Shown here one piece after another: positions 44,308 through 53,124 of a stretch of DNA of 64,000 nt (the first letter of the stretch is position 1; each line of letters opens with the position of its first letter). Position numbers and translations under genes: made by a program. The notes beneath the pieces were generated by a model that saw nothing but the letters and a program-made list of their open reading frames with translations, was not told the origin of the DNA and did not search any database. Source of the DNA: DASXKD01 sp963734725 (GTDB lineage Bacteria > Actinomycetota > Actinomycetes > Streptosporangiales > Streptosporangiaceae); contig CAVTIX010000027.1 in assembly GCA_963734725.1 (NCBI GenBank), positions 124,001 through 188,000 on the forward strand. Direction: 5' to 3'.

Positions 44308-45327
44308 ATGGCGCAGGCCAGATCCCTCGGGGAAGCGCGCTTGCTCTCTTCCCTGGCGACGGGCGTTTCCCTGGCGACGGGCGTTCTTACCTCCCTGGAG
44401 ATCTGCGCGGGAGCGGGCGGTCAGGCGCTAGGCCTGGAACAAGCCGGGTTCGCCCACGAAGCTGTCGTCGAGCTGGACGCCGACGCGTGCGAGACGCTCC
44501 GCTACAACCGGGAATGGAAAGTCATCGAGGGCGACGTGGCCAACGTGGACGGCCGCGCTTTCTCCCACGTGGACCTGCTCGCGGGCGGGGTGCCGTGCCC
44601 GCCGTTCTCCATCGCCGGGAAACAGCTCGGCGCCGACGACGAACGGGACCTGTTCCCTCAGGCGCTCCGGCTGGTCGAGGAGATCGCCCCGCGGGCCGTC
44701 CTGCTGGAGAACGTCCGGGGGCTGGGCACCCGGAGGTTCGAGGGGTACCGGGCCCAGGTACTCGGTCGCCTGCGGGCGCTGGGCTATGACACCTGGTGGG
44801 ACCTGGTGCAGGCGAGCGACTACGGAGTCCCGCAGCTACGGCCACGGTTCGTGCTGGTGGCGATGCGCCCACCGTGGGCGGTGTGGTTCCGCTGGCCTGC
44901 GCCGCAGCCCGCGCCGCCGCCCACCGTCGGCGAGGCCCTTGGCGACCTGATGGCCTCGCGCGGCTGGCCGGGGGCAGCAGCCTGGGCGCAGCGCGCCACC
45001 GGAATCGGCCCGACGATCGTGGGCGGCAGCAAGAAGCACGGCGGCCCGGACCTGGGCCCGACCCGCGCCCGCGCCGCCTGGGCGGAGCTGGGCGTAGACG
45101 GGCTTGGCATCGCCGATGAGATCCCCGGCCCGGATTTCCCGGCGGGCAAGCGGCCGAAGCTGACCGTCAACATGGTGGCCCGGCTCCAGGGTTTCCCCGG
45201 GGACTGGACGATCACGGGGCGGAAGACCGCAGCCTACCGGCAGGTCGGGAACGCGTTCCCGCCACCGGTGGCCAGGGCATTGGGTACCGCGATCGCTGCC
45301 GCCCTGAACGCCGCGCCGCGCGGGTAG
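44308..45327 (+). CDS. DNA (cytosine-5) methyltransferase
   Basis: 339 residues. Motif I SLEICAGAGGQALGLEQAGF, motif IV GGVPCPPFSIAGKQ with the catalytic Cys, motif VI LLENV, motif VIII YGVPQLRPRFVLVAM, motifs IX-X ARLQGFPGDW and YRQVGNAFPPPVARALG: complete set. The target-recognition region between VIII and IX is short (about 100 residues). No restriction or Vsr nuclease gene adjoins it, so it may be an orphan methyltransferase. The start is uncertain: ATG 44308 has only a weak ribosome-binding site and follows the repeats. Confidence 0.88.
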   Translation: MAQARSLGEARLLSSLATGVSLATGVLTSLEICAGAGGQALGLEQAGFAHEAVVELDADACETLRYNREWKVIEGDVANVDGRAFSHVDLLAGGVPCPPFSIAGKQLGADDERDLFPQALRLVEEIAPRAVLLENVRGLGTRRFEGYRAQVLGRLRALGYDTWWDLVQASDYGVPQLRPRFVLVAMRPPWAVWFRWPAPQPAPPPTVGEALGDLMASRGWPGAAAWAQRATGIGPTIVGGSKKHGGPDLGPTRARAAWAELGVDGLGIADEIPGPDFPAGKRPKLTVNMVARLQGFPGDWTITGRKTAAYRQVGNAFPPPVARALGTAIAAALNAAPRG

Positions 45328-45329
45328 GG

Positions 45330-45344
45330 GCCTTCCCTGAAGGC
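45330..45344. terminator. Small hairpin between convergent genes
   Basis: GCCTTC and GAAGGC (6-bp stem, CCT loop) lie just after the methyltransferase stop and before the convergent SthA stop. Confidence 0.4.
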
Positions 45345-45376
45345 GCCGCCACTTTCCTTAGCAGCGCTTAAGCAGG

Positions 45377-46777
45377 TCAGGACATCCGTGCGATCTCGCG
45401 CATCTTGTTGGTTGCGTCCAGCGCGGCCACCTTGTACGACTCGGCCAGCGTCGGGTAGTTGAACACCGCGTCGACCAGGTAGTCCACGGTGCCGCCGCAG
45501 CCCATGACCGCCTGGCCGATGTGCACAAGCTCGGTTGCGCCGGTGCCGAACACGTGCACGCCGAGCAGCGTCCGGTCATCGAGGGAGACAAGCAGCTTCA
45601 GCACCCCGTAGGAGTCGCCGATGATCTGCCCGCGGGCCAGTTCCCGATACCGGGACACGCCTACCTCGAACGGCACGTTCTCCTTGGTGAGTTGTTCCTC
45701 GGTCCGCCCGATGAAGCTGATCTCCGGGATGCTGTAGATGCCGATCGGCTGGTCCTTCCCGATCTTGTGGAGCGGCTCGCCGCACGCGTGGTGCGCGGCC
45801 AGCCGGCCCTGCTCCATGGACGTGGCCGCCAGCGCGGGGAAACCGATGATGTCGCCCACCGCGTAGATGTGCGGCGCGGCGGTACGGAAGAACTCGTCCA
45901 CCACGACCCGGCCGCGCTGGTCCGCGGTGAGGCCGGCCGCGTCGAGGTGCAGCTCATCACTTGCGCCCTGGCGGCCGGCCGAGTACAGGACTGTATCGGC
46001 GAGGATCTTCTTCCCGCTGTGCAGGATGGCGATGGCGCCCTCCGGGCGGGCCTCCACCGAGGCCACGGTCTCGCCGAACCGGAAGGTGACCGCCAGGTCG
46101 CGCAGGTGGTACTTGAGCGCCTCGACGACCTCGATGTCGCAGAACTCCAGCATCCGGTCCCGCTGCTCCACCACGGTGACCTTGGTGCCGAGTGCCGCGA
46201 ACATGGACGCGTACTCGATCCCGATCACCCCGGCGCCGGCCACGACCATCGACCGGGGCACCCGCTCCAGGTGGACGATCCCGTCGGAGTCGATCACGGT
46301 GCGCTCGTCGAAGTCGACGGTGTCCGGCCGCGCGGGCCGGGTGCCGGTGGCGATCACGATCTTGTCGGCGGTGGACCGGCGCAGCCGGCCCTCGCCGTCG
46401 TCGATCTCCACCGTGTGCGGGTCGGTGAAGTGGCCGGTGCCCGTAATGATGGCGACCCGGTTCCGGGAGAGCTGGCTGCGCACGACGTCGATCTCGCGCC
46501 CGACGACGTGCTGGGTGCGGGTGGCCAGGTCGGCGATCGTGATCTCGTCCTTGACCCGGTAGCTCTGGCCGTACATCTCCCGCTGGTCGAGCCCGGTGAG
46601 GTAGAGGACCGCCTCGCGCAGCGTCTTCGACGGGATCGTGCCGGTGTTGAGGCACACCCCGCCGATCATGTCCCTGCGCTCGATGATCCCGACCCGGCGG
46701 CCCAGCTTCGCTGCGGCGATCGCGGCCTTCTGCCCGCCCGGCCCCGACCCGATCACTAAGACGTCGAAGTCGTACAT
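45377..46777 (-). CDS. sthA: Soluble pyridine nucleotide transhydrogenase
   Basis: 466 residues. FAD-binding start DFDVLVIGSGPGGQKAAIAAAKLGR, and GGVCLNTGTIPSKTLREAV in which only one Cys of the usual disulfide pair remains. That marks SthA rather than lipoamide dehydrogenase or mycothione reductase. An NAD-binding motif (GAGVIGIEYASMFAALG) and a dimerisation domain follow. It would move electrons between NADPH and NAD+. ATG 46777 fits the family start; an upstream in-frame ATG at 46843 does not. Confidence 0.88.
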   Translation of the reverse strand: MYDFDVLVIGSGPGGQKAAIAAAKLGRRVGIIERRDMIGGVCLNTGTIPSKTLREAVLYLTGLDQREMYGQSYRVKDEITIADLATRTQHVVGREIDVVRSQLSRNRVAIITGTGHFTDPHTVEIDDGEGRLRRSTADKIVIATGTRPARPDTVDFDERTVIDSDGIVHLERVPRSMVVAGAGVIGIEYASMFAALGTKVTVVEQRDRMLEFCDIEVVEALKYHLRDLAVTFRFGETVASVEARPEGAIAILHSGKKILADTVLYSAGRQGASDELHLDAAGLTADQRGRVVVDEFFRTAAPHIYAVGDIIGFPALAATSMEQGRLAAHHACGEPLHKIGKDQPIGIYSIPEISFIGRTEEQLTKENVPFEVGVSRYRELARGQIIGDSYGVLKLLVSLDDRTLLGVHVFGTGATELVHIGQAVMGCGGTVDYLVDAVFNYPTLAESYKVAALDATNKMREIARMS

Positions 46778-47065
46778 ATTCCCAGTGTGACGACGAAACC
46801 ACGGAATTTGGAACCCCCGAGAGGGCTGGGTAATGTCGGCCACCGCGGATCCTTGTCCTCGGCGGGACGGCGTTCTTAGGGCCTAGGCCTCTTCGCCTGG
46901 CAGGCTCATCCGGGGAGCAGTTCCGCCTGTGTCCGTGAGTAGTTGGCGCAGAGCCGTACCCCTACGGCTTCGGTGGCGGCTACAGGACGCACCGCAGATC
47001 CTCGAAGGTCTCCCCCGTACCGGGGACGAACTGGGTGACCGTAGCCAGGCCCGCTCACCGGCTTC

Positions 47066-47112
47066 ATGATCATAGAGATCTGGTCGTTCCCACGACCACC
47101 TTCCATGATCAT
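47066..47112 (+). promoter_or_regulatory. Nested inverted repeats upstream of the decarboxylase
   Basis: Two copies of ATGATCAT (47066-47073, 47105-47112) flank TGGTCGT-TCCC-ACGACCA (47081-47098), a perfect 7-bp hairpin. The set lies 57 bp before the decarboxylase start and looks like a compound operator. The remainder of 46778-47168 shows no gene I can support. Confidence 0.45.
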
Positions 47113-47168
47113 CAACGACGGCCGGCTTCCGAATAGGGATCATGGGACCCAGAAGGGAGGCCTGGAGC

Positions 47169-48554
47169 ATGACAATGCGCACGGAGGAGATAGCGGACGC
47201 CCTGGCCGGGCGGCCGGCGCTGCTGCGGGATGCTTGTGCCCGGGCGCTGGCCTATCTCGATGGGCTGTCGGACCGGCCGGTCGCCCCGGCCGCCGCGGAC
47301 GTGGCCGCGCTGGGGCGGCTCGACTTCGCCCTGCCGGAGGCGGGCTTGGACGCGGCAGCGGTGCTCGCCCTGCTGGACGAGGCAGGCTCGCCCGCGACCG
47401 TGGCCAGCGGCGGTCCGAGATATTTCGGCTTCGTCACCGGCGGGGCGCTGCCGGTGGCGCAGGCGGCGGCCTGGCTCACCACGGCCTGGGACCAGAACGC
47501 GGCGCTGTCGGTGATGTCCCCGGCCGCTTCGATGCTCACCGGCGTAGCGCTGCGCTGGGTGACCGAGTTGCTCGGGCTGCCGACCGGCAGCGGCGGCGGT
47601 TTCGTCACCGGCGCCACCATGGCCAACGCCACCTGCCTGGCCGCGGCCAGGGATGCCGTGCTCACCAGGCACGGCTGGGACGCAGCGGGGCAGGGCCTGG
47701 TCGGCGCCCCGCCGGTCACGGTCGTCGCCGGCGCGCAGGCGCACACCACCGTCCGCAAGGCGCTCGGGCTGGTGGGGCTGGGCCGGGACCGCGCCGTTGT
47801 CCTGCCCACGGACGACCAGGGCCGGATCGAGCTACGCAACCTGCCATCACTCGCCGGCCCGGCGCTGGTGTGCCTCCAGGCCGGTAACGTCAACAGCGGC
47901 GCCAGCGACCCGTTCCCGCCGCTGATCGCCTGGGCGCGCGAGCACGGCGCCTGGGTGCACGTGGACGGCGCGTTCGGGCTGTGGGCAGCAGCCTCCCCCA
48001 GCGCCGCTGCCCAGGTCGCGGGCATCGAAGGCGCCGATTCCTGGGCGACCGACGCGCACAAGTGGCTGAACACGACGTACGACTGCGGCATCGCGCTGGT
48101 CGCCGACCCGGGCGCGCTGCGGGCGTCGATGGAGGCGGCGGCGGCCTATCTTCCGGAGGATGCCCCCGTCGAGCCCATGCACGTAACCCCGCAGTCCTCG
48201 CAGCGGGCCCGCGGCGCCGAGGTGTGGGCGGTGCTGGCCACGCTCGGCCGCGACGGGCTGGCCGCCCTGGTGGACCGGACCTGTGCGCTGGCCCGCCGGT
48301 TCGCCGACGGCATGCGGGCGGCGGGCCACACGGTGGCCAACGACGTTGTGCTGAACCAGGTCATCGTGGACTTCGGCGACGAGGCGCGCACCAGCGCCGT
48401 CATCGCCGCCGTGCAGGAGGAGGGAACCTGCTGGTGCGGGCCGACCACATGGCGTGGGCGGGCCGCTATGCGGGTCAGCGTGAGTTGCTGGAACACGACT
48501 GAGGAGGACATCGACCGCAGCGTCGCGGCGGTGGTGGCCTGCGCCCGCTGGTAA
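47169..48554 (+). CDS. PLP-dependent group II decarboxylase/aminotransferase-like protein
   Basis: 461 residues. The fold-type I PLP site is DAHKWLN with Lys298. Other features: GFVTGGALPVAQAAAWLTTAWDQNA, TGATMANATCLAAARD, HVDGAFGLWAA (Asp contacts the pyridine N). It is nearest to the aromatic-L-amino-acid/glutamate decarboxylase group; substrate is not predictable. GGGAGG stands upstream of the ATG. It is preceded by nested inverted repeats. Confidence 0.85.
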   Translation: MTMRTEEIADALAGRPALLRDACARALAYLDGLSDRPVAPAAADVAALGRLDFALPEAGLDAAAVLALLDEAGSPATVASGGPRYFGFVTGGALPVAQAAAWLTTAWDQNAALSVMSPAASMLTGVALRWVTELLGLPTGSGGGFVTGATMANATCLAAARDAVLTRHGWDAAGQGLVGAPPVTVVAGAQAHTTVRKALGLVGLGRDRAVVLPTDDQGRIELRNLPSLAGPALVCLQAGNVNSGASDPFPPLIAWAREHGAWVHVDGAFGLWAAASPSAAAQVAGIEGADSWATDAHKWLNTTYDCGIALVADPGALRASMEAAAAYLPEDAPVEPMHVTPQSSQRARGAEVWAVLATLGRDGLAALVDRTCALARRFADGMRAAGHTVANDVVLNQVIVDFGDEARTSAVIAAVQEEGTCWCGPTTWRGRAAMRVSVSCWNTTEEDIDRSVAAVVACARW

Positions 48555-48578
48555 CGGCCCCACGGTAAGCCGGGTGCT

Positions 48579-48608
48579 CTGACCGCCGCGCATGCGCGGC
48601 CCGGTCAG
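48579..48608. terminator. Hairpin between convergent decarboxylase and XRE genes
   Basis: CTGACCG-CCGCGC pairs with GCGCGG-(CC)-CGGTCAG around the centre AT; a two-base bulge interrupts the stem. It overlaps the last codons of the XRE gene. Confidence 0.65.
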
Positions 48609-49510
48609 CTCTCTTCGAGAATGCCCGCGATGATCTCCACGCTGGCGGCAGGCGTAGCCGCTTCCATGCAGACGCGCTCCATCACCCGCAGGTAGCTGTC
48701 CACGGCTTCCGGCTTGTCCAGGTACAGCGCGCTGGTGAGCTGCTCCAGGTACACCACGTCGGGCAGGTCAGGCTCGGCAAAACGGAGGATGCTGAACGGC
48801 CCGCCAGCGGCCGAGTGCCCACCAACCCGGAACGGGATGATCTGGATGGTCACGTTGGGGCGCAGCGCCAGCTCCGCGAGGTGCTTGAGCTGGCCCTCCA
48901 TCGCCGACGCGCCCCCGGCGGGCCGGCGCAGCACAGCCTCGTCGATCACCGCCCACACGTTCGGCGGGTCGGGCCGGTCCAGCACGGCCTGGCGTGCCAT
49001 CCGCAGCCGGACCCTCCGGTCGATCTCCCGCGCCGAAGCAGCGTCGTGACCGAGAATGGTCACCGCGCGCGCGTACTCCTCGGTTTGCAGCAGGCCCGGG
49101 ACAAACTGGACCTCATACGCCCGGATCTGGGTGGCAACCTCTTCCAGCCCGACATACGCCTCGAACCAAGGCGGCAGCACGTCGGAATAGTCATGCCACC
49201 AGCCCGGCGCATTCGCCTGCCGGGCGAGGGCCCGCAATGCCTCGCGATCCTCCTCATCTGTCACGCCATACAAAGTGAGCAGATCGGCGATATCGCGGTC
49301 CTTGAAGCCCACCCGGCCCGTCTCCAGCCGGCTGATCTTCGAATGGGATGCGCGGATCGATTTCCCCGCATCCTCCACGCTGATGCGCTTGGCCTCACGC
49401 AGGCGCCGAAGCTGCGCTCCGAGGAGTATGCGCAAGACAGTAGGCCCCCCCGCGGCCGGGATAACGCTCGCCCCGGCCTGGCCGCCGACCGGTTCGGCAG
49501 CTTTGATCAT
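48605..49510 (-). CDS. XRE-family regulator, Scr1/DUF5753 type
   Basis: 301 residues. The helix-turn-helix is at about 25-80 (LLGAQLRRLREAKRISVEDAGKSIRASHSKISRLETGRVGFK). The DUF5753 domain covers the rest (WFEAYVGLEEVATQIRAYEVQFVPGLLQTEEYARA, VYLEQLTSALYLDKPEAVDSY). ATG 49510 has GGGAGG four bases upstream. It forms the usual trio with the DUF397 gene and the RsbW-like ATPase next door. Such trios number in the dozens in streptomycete-like genomes and tune development or antibiotic production. Confidence 0.9.
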   Translation of the reverse strand: MIKAAEPVGGQAGASVIPAAGGPTVLRILLGAQLRRLREAKRISVEDAGKSIRASHSKISRLETGRVGFKDRDIADLLTLYGVTDEEDREALRALARQANAPGWWHDYSDVLPPWFEAYVGLEEVATQIRAYEVQFVPGLLQTEEYARAVTILGHDAASAREIDRRVRLRMARQAVLDRPDPPNVWAVIDEAVLRRPAGGASAMEGQLKHLAELALRPNVTIQIIPFRVGGHSAAGGPFSILRFAEPDLPDVVYLEQLTSALYLDKPEAVDSYLRVMERVCMEAATPAASVEIIAGILEES

Positions 49511-49633
49511 GTGCCCTCCCGCCAACGTCCGACCACGGAAGTCTCCCACGCCTGGCGGGCGAGCGCCATAACCAGATCCAGCCAAAATCTCAGCCGCAGA
49601 CGGCCGCAAACCTTTGCAGGCCGGCGGCGCCGA

Positions 49634-49903
49634 TCAGCCGGCCGAGTGTGCCCCGGCGGGTTCCCAGCCGCCGCGCGTTAACTCATCAACGCCCTCCCGC
49701 AGGCTGCGCAGGAACGTCTCCCACGCTGTCCGGGAAAACAGCAGGGCAGGCCCGTCTGGGCGCCGGGAGTCACGCACAGCTACTCGCTGCCCGGGAAGCC
49801 TGGCGATTTCCACGCAGTTGCCACTGGGATTACTGTGACTACTCTTCCGCCATTTCGCGGCGCTCAGTAGCGAGGGCGGCGCGGCGCTTGGCATCAGATC
49901 CAC
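49634..49903 (-). CDS. DUF397 domain protein
   Basis: 89 residues. KWRKSSHSNPSGNCVEIARL followed by VAVRDSRRPDGPALLFSRTAWETFL is the DUF397 signature. GTG start at 49903. It partners with the downstream XRE regulator as its likely antagonist or co-regulator. Confidence 0.9.
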   Translation of the reverse strand: MDLMPSAAPPSLLSAAKWRKSSHSNPSGNCVEIARLPGQRVAVRDSRRPDGPALLFSRTAWETFLRSLREGVDELTRGGWEPAGAHSAG

Positions 49904-50124
49904 CGTTCATCTCTTTCCGCGGCAGCACGCCGGCCCACCCGCGTGTCTTTCCACCGCCGTCGACTCGAACCTGTGCGTTTCCCCGGCGCCGTTGCGCGGG
50001 GTTCGATAGCAAATTCATTGGTTCTGTGCAAGTGCACTTGCATCTGCACACCCAAGGTGGCATCGTAGCTGAAGCGCTGACCGCTGGCGCGTATGTGCCC
50101 AAACTCAGGCTCGGTGGTCGATCC

Positions 50125-50835
50125 ATGTTCCAGGGACGTCCCGCGGCCTCTGCGCAAGCCGCAGACGACCGCTACGCCTCCCGGCAGCCAGCGCTCGCGA
50201 AACTCGCATCGCCCGGCGCCAGGCGGCGCCGTCTGGACCTTGCCCCGGTCCCCGAGTCGGCCCGGGCCGCCCGTGAGTTCACCGTGGCCACGCTGGCTGA
50301 GTGGCGGCTGGAACCACTAACCGGGGACGCCGTCGTTATCGCATCCGAGCTGGCCACCAACGCGATACTGCACGGAACCCCCGCCGCCACGGAGGATGCC
50401 GCGAACGGTCCCGAGCGCGCGCGGGTCGAGCTGAGCTGGTGTCTTCAGGCCAGCCGGCTGATCTGCGTGGTCACCGACCAGGCGGGCACGCCGCCGGCGG
50501 TGGCGGCGCATGACCCGGAAGCCGAGTCGGGCCATGGCCTGCAGATCGTCGGCGCGCTCGCGGTCGCCTGGGGATGGACCGTCCTCGGCACAGGGGAGAA
50601 GGCCGTCTGGGCGGCCCTGGATCTGCCCGGGCATGTCGATGCCGCCACCGGATATGTCCCGGTGCTGGCGGCGGACCCGGGCCGTGCTGCTAGTCCAGCA
50701 GCCGTGCGCGACATGCGAGCTGGAGGGCGAGCCGCTGATCCGGGTCGTCGAGATCCATTTCCAACAGTTCCGTTATGCCCCGCAGCCGGTTGGCGACAGC
50801 GTTGCGGTGCAGGTGCAGCCGTTGCGCGGTCTTGA
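50125..50835 (+). CDS. RsbW-like ATP-binding protein (HATPase_c, anti-sigma type)
   Basis: 236 residues. N-box SELATNAILHG, G1 box VVTDQAGTPP and G2 box ESGHGLQIVG fit the stand-alone histidine-kinase-like ATPase family. The kinase domain ends near residue 175; the Pro/Arg-rich tail overlaps the end of the convergent PucR gene by 146 bp, so the true C-terminus may be shorter. ATG 50125 is a best guess. Divergent from DUF397/XRE, completing that group. Confidence 0.78.
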   Translation: MFQGRPAASAQAADDRYASRQPALAKLASPGARRRRLDLAPVPESARAAREFTVATLAEWRLEPLTGDAVVIASELATNAILHGTPAATEDAANGPERARVELSWCLQASRLICVVTDQAGTPPAVAAHDPEAESGHGLQIVGALAVAWGWTVLGTGEKAVWAALDLPGHVDAATGYVPVLAADPGRAASPAAVRDMRAGGRAADPGRRDPFPTVPLCPAAGWRQRCGAGAAVARS

Positions 50836-52580
50836 TGATCGAGCCTTGCTCGTCGAGATAGGCCGCCAAGGTCCGGATCGCGGTGTCGGCGCGGGCCGGG
50901 CCCAGCTTCTCCAGCGGGGCCAGCTGATCCCGCACCGAGGCACGCGCGGTGTCGGACGCGTACCACTCCATGAGCATCCGCCGGACGCCGACCGCGTCGT
51001 GCGCGGCGACGCCGGGCGGCTTGAGCGCGGCCCGCGCCGCCAGCAGCGCACCGCGCGCTTCGGCGGCCGACGCCCGCAGCCCGGTGGGGCCCTCGTGCGG
51101 CGCACCCACCCCGGCGCGGAACCGTAGCGCCGGCAGCCTGACCTTGATGGCCTGGAGTGCCCGCTCCGCCGACCGGGCGGCCCTGGCGCCAGCCTGGGGG
51201 CCGGGGTTGGACGTGGTGACCCGGACCAGCACAACGGCCCGGGCTATCCGGGACAGGTACCACGTCCCCCCGGTTGCCGCCACGGCGTGCAGCGCGGCCT
51301 GGCCTGCGGTTTCCAGGAGCTCGAAGCGCTGGACCTCATCGGGCTCGGCGTCCTGCAGGTCGTCGGCCTCGATCCGGACCACGACGTGCCAGCCGCCGAT
51401 CGGTATCGCGAGCTGGCGCGCCCGCTCCAGCAGGTCCTCGTTGATCGCCGAATCTGACATCAGCAGTTCGGCAAGCAGCTCGCTGCGCGACCGGACCGGC
51501 ACCTCGCGCGCCTGCCTGGCCAGGTCGAGCAGCCGGCCGGCGGTCATCGCCGCGGTGTGCAGGACCAGCCGGACGGCGACCCCGAAGTCGCCGTGCGCAT
51601 CGGGCGCGACGAACGACCCGACCGGCGTTTCCCCGACCACTACCCGCGCGCTGACCTCCACATCCGCGGCGCCGCCCGGCTCGGGCTCGCGGGCACGGGG
51701 CGGATCGGCGGCCAGGGGCGCACTGGCCAGCGGGCCACCGGACCGGTCACCGGCTAGCGGGGCGCTGGACCGGCCGGCGGCCGGGGGCGCCTGGCCAGTG
51801 GGCTACCTGACCGGTCGGCGGCCAGCGGGGCACGGGACGGGTCACCAGCCAGCAAGGCGCCTGGCCGGTCGGCGCCAGGCTGGCTACCTGACCCGCCGTC
51901 CGAGGCGGTCGGTCCCCCGTTCGCGGCGGTTGACCTCACGCTCGCGGCGGTCGGCGCACCGTCCGCAGCGGTCGATCTGCCGTCCACGGCGGCACGAGAG
52001 GCGGCACGGGCGGCAGCGTGATCGGCAGCGCGATCGCCGGCCGCGACCGCGCTACGCCCGTCTGGCCAGGGACGGAACTCGACCCGCGTGCCGAGCGCCT
52101 CGGCGACCGCCGCCCGCAGCTCCTCCACGCCGCCGCCGGCCGACTCGGCAGCCAGCACCGCCGCCAGGCCCTGCTCGGCCCGCCCGAGCGCAAGCTCCGC
52201 GCCCCCCCCGATCTCGCGAATGATCGCCTGGACCAGCCCGGCGGGCTCGGTGCCCGCGGGGATGGAGATCAGCGCGATATCCGCGCGCGCGGCAATATCC
52301 CTCGCGGTCACGGTGGGCTGCCACGGCTTGTCGGCGAACGCCGCGACGGCGGCCACCTGGTGAATCGCCGCCCAGCGCAGGGCCATGTCCAAGCGATAGT
52401 CGCTGACCTCGGCCGATGCGAGCCGGGACAAGATGACAAGGCTGGCCGCGGGCGCCCGGTCCAGGTCGGTGAAGCTCTCCGCCAGCCGCACTAGGGCAAC
52501 CGGCCGGCCCCGCCGCTGCCGCTGACCCGGCAGAGCCCGGCCAGCGGCGAGCTGGCGAGGATCTCGTCAACGGAGGGCAT
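50690..52580 (-). CDS. PucR-family transcriptional regulator, with two frameshifts
   Basis: About 630 residues if single-base shifts near 52505 and about 51800 are corrected. The start MPSVDEILASSPLAGLCRVSG, then (new frame) RPVALVRLAESFTDLDRAPAASLVILSRLASAEV, is the PucR N-terminal ligand domain. The middle is a low-complexity Ala/Asp/Gly repeat linker where the second shift occurs. The C-terminus is the CdaR/PucR HTH (LAAYLDEQGSIIKTAQRLHLHRNAVANRLRGI). PucR proteins activate purine, hydantoin or similar degradation genes. The divergent operon at 53 kb is the likely target. Confidence 0.75.
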
Positions 52581-52751
52581 CAGCAGGGCCACCTTCGCAC
52601 GTCAAGAGGCCACCCTATGCGGAGCGCACAGCTGAGTCACCATCGCGGTGCAATCTGCCCATTCCCCGCGGGGACCTCGGACTGCCACCCTTGCGTTAAA
52701 CCCGGGAAGCCCCGGCAGCATCGCTGCGTACAGCATGAGCTTGGGAGTCCA

Positions 52752-52964
52752 ATGGATCTCGACAGCGCTCGGGGCGCTACAGCTGATGAGGGAAGCCCGG
52801 ACTGGTGGCCGTACGCCCCGGAGTTCCCGCACTGGCACGTTTGGCGTGGTGTCGCCGGGCTGCTCTACGCACGTCGTCCCAAGTCAAGCCCGCCCAAGGT
52901 GGTCCGGGGCAGGGACCTGACGACGCTTCGCGAGCAGATCATCGACGCTGAGGTCGTACACTGA
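52752..52964 (+). CDS. Small conserved actinobacterial protein
   Basis: 70 residues: WPYAPEFPHWHVWRGVAGLLYARRP, then SPPKVVRGRDLTTLREQI. I recognise this Trp/His motif from small proteins common near XRE/DUF397 genes in actinomycetes; no function is known. A GGGAG precedes the ATG. Co-transcription with the next operon is uncertain. Confidence 0.65.
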   Translation: MDLDSARGATADEGSPDWWPYAPEFPHWHVWRGVAGLLYARRPKSSPPKVVRGRDLTTLREQIIDAEVVH

Positions 52965-53090
52965 CCATTCGGCCGCGTGCCGTGGTGGGGGGCTGTCTCT
53001 GTTTGCCTTGCCAGAAATGCTGTTAGACAGTGAGCTATGGCGGTGGCGCTTGCCAGCAGGCTTCGGGAATCATGGGGAGAGTTCCAAAAA

Positions 53091-53102
53091 CGTTTGTAAA
53101 CG
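53091..53102 (+). promoter_or_regulatory. Palindrome in the leader of the hydantoinase-type operon
   Basis: CGTTTGTAAACG: 5-bp arms around GT, 23 bp upstream of the first gene, in an AT-rich patch. A candidate site for the PucR regulator or another repressor; short, so tentative. Confidence 0.35.
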
Positions 53103-53124
53103 CGTTAGAACCGAACACTTGACC

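Noticed and set aside
43614..44309. Pro-rich minus-strand frame over the 17-nt repeats
   Set aside because: Composition reflects the repeats and it overlaps the LigD polymerase gene antisense.
46906..47115. 69-residue minus-strand frame between sthA and the decarboxylase
   Set aside because: No recognisable domain, and it covers the inverted repeats of the decarboxylase control region.
53020..53040. GTTAGACAGT similarity to the ROK operator
   Set aside because: Matches a few bases only, lacks the second arm and lies before an unrelated operon.
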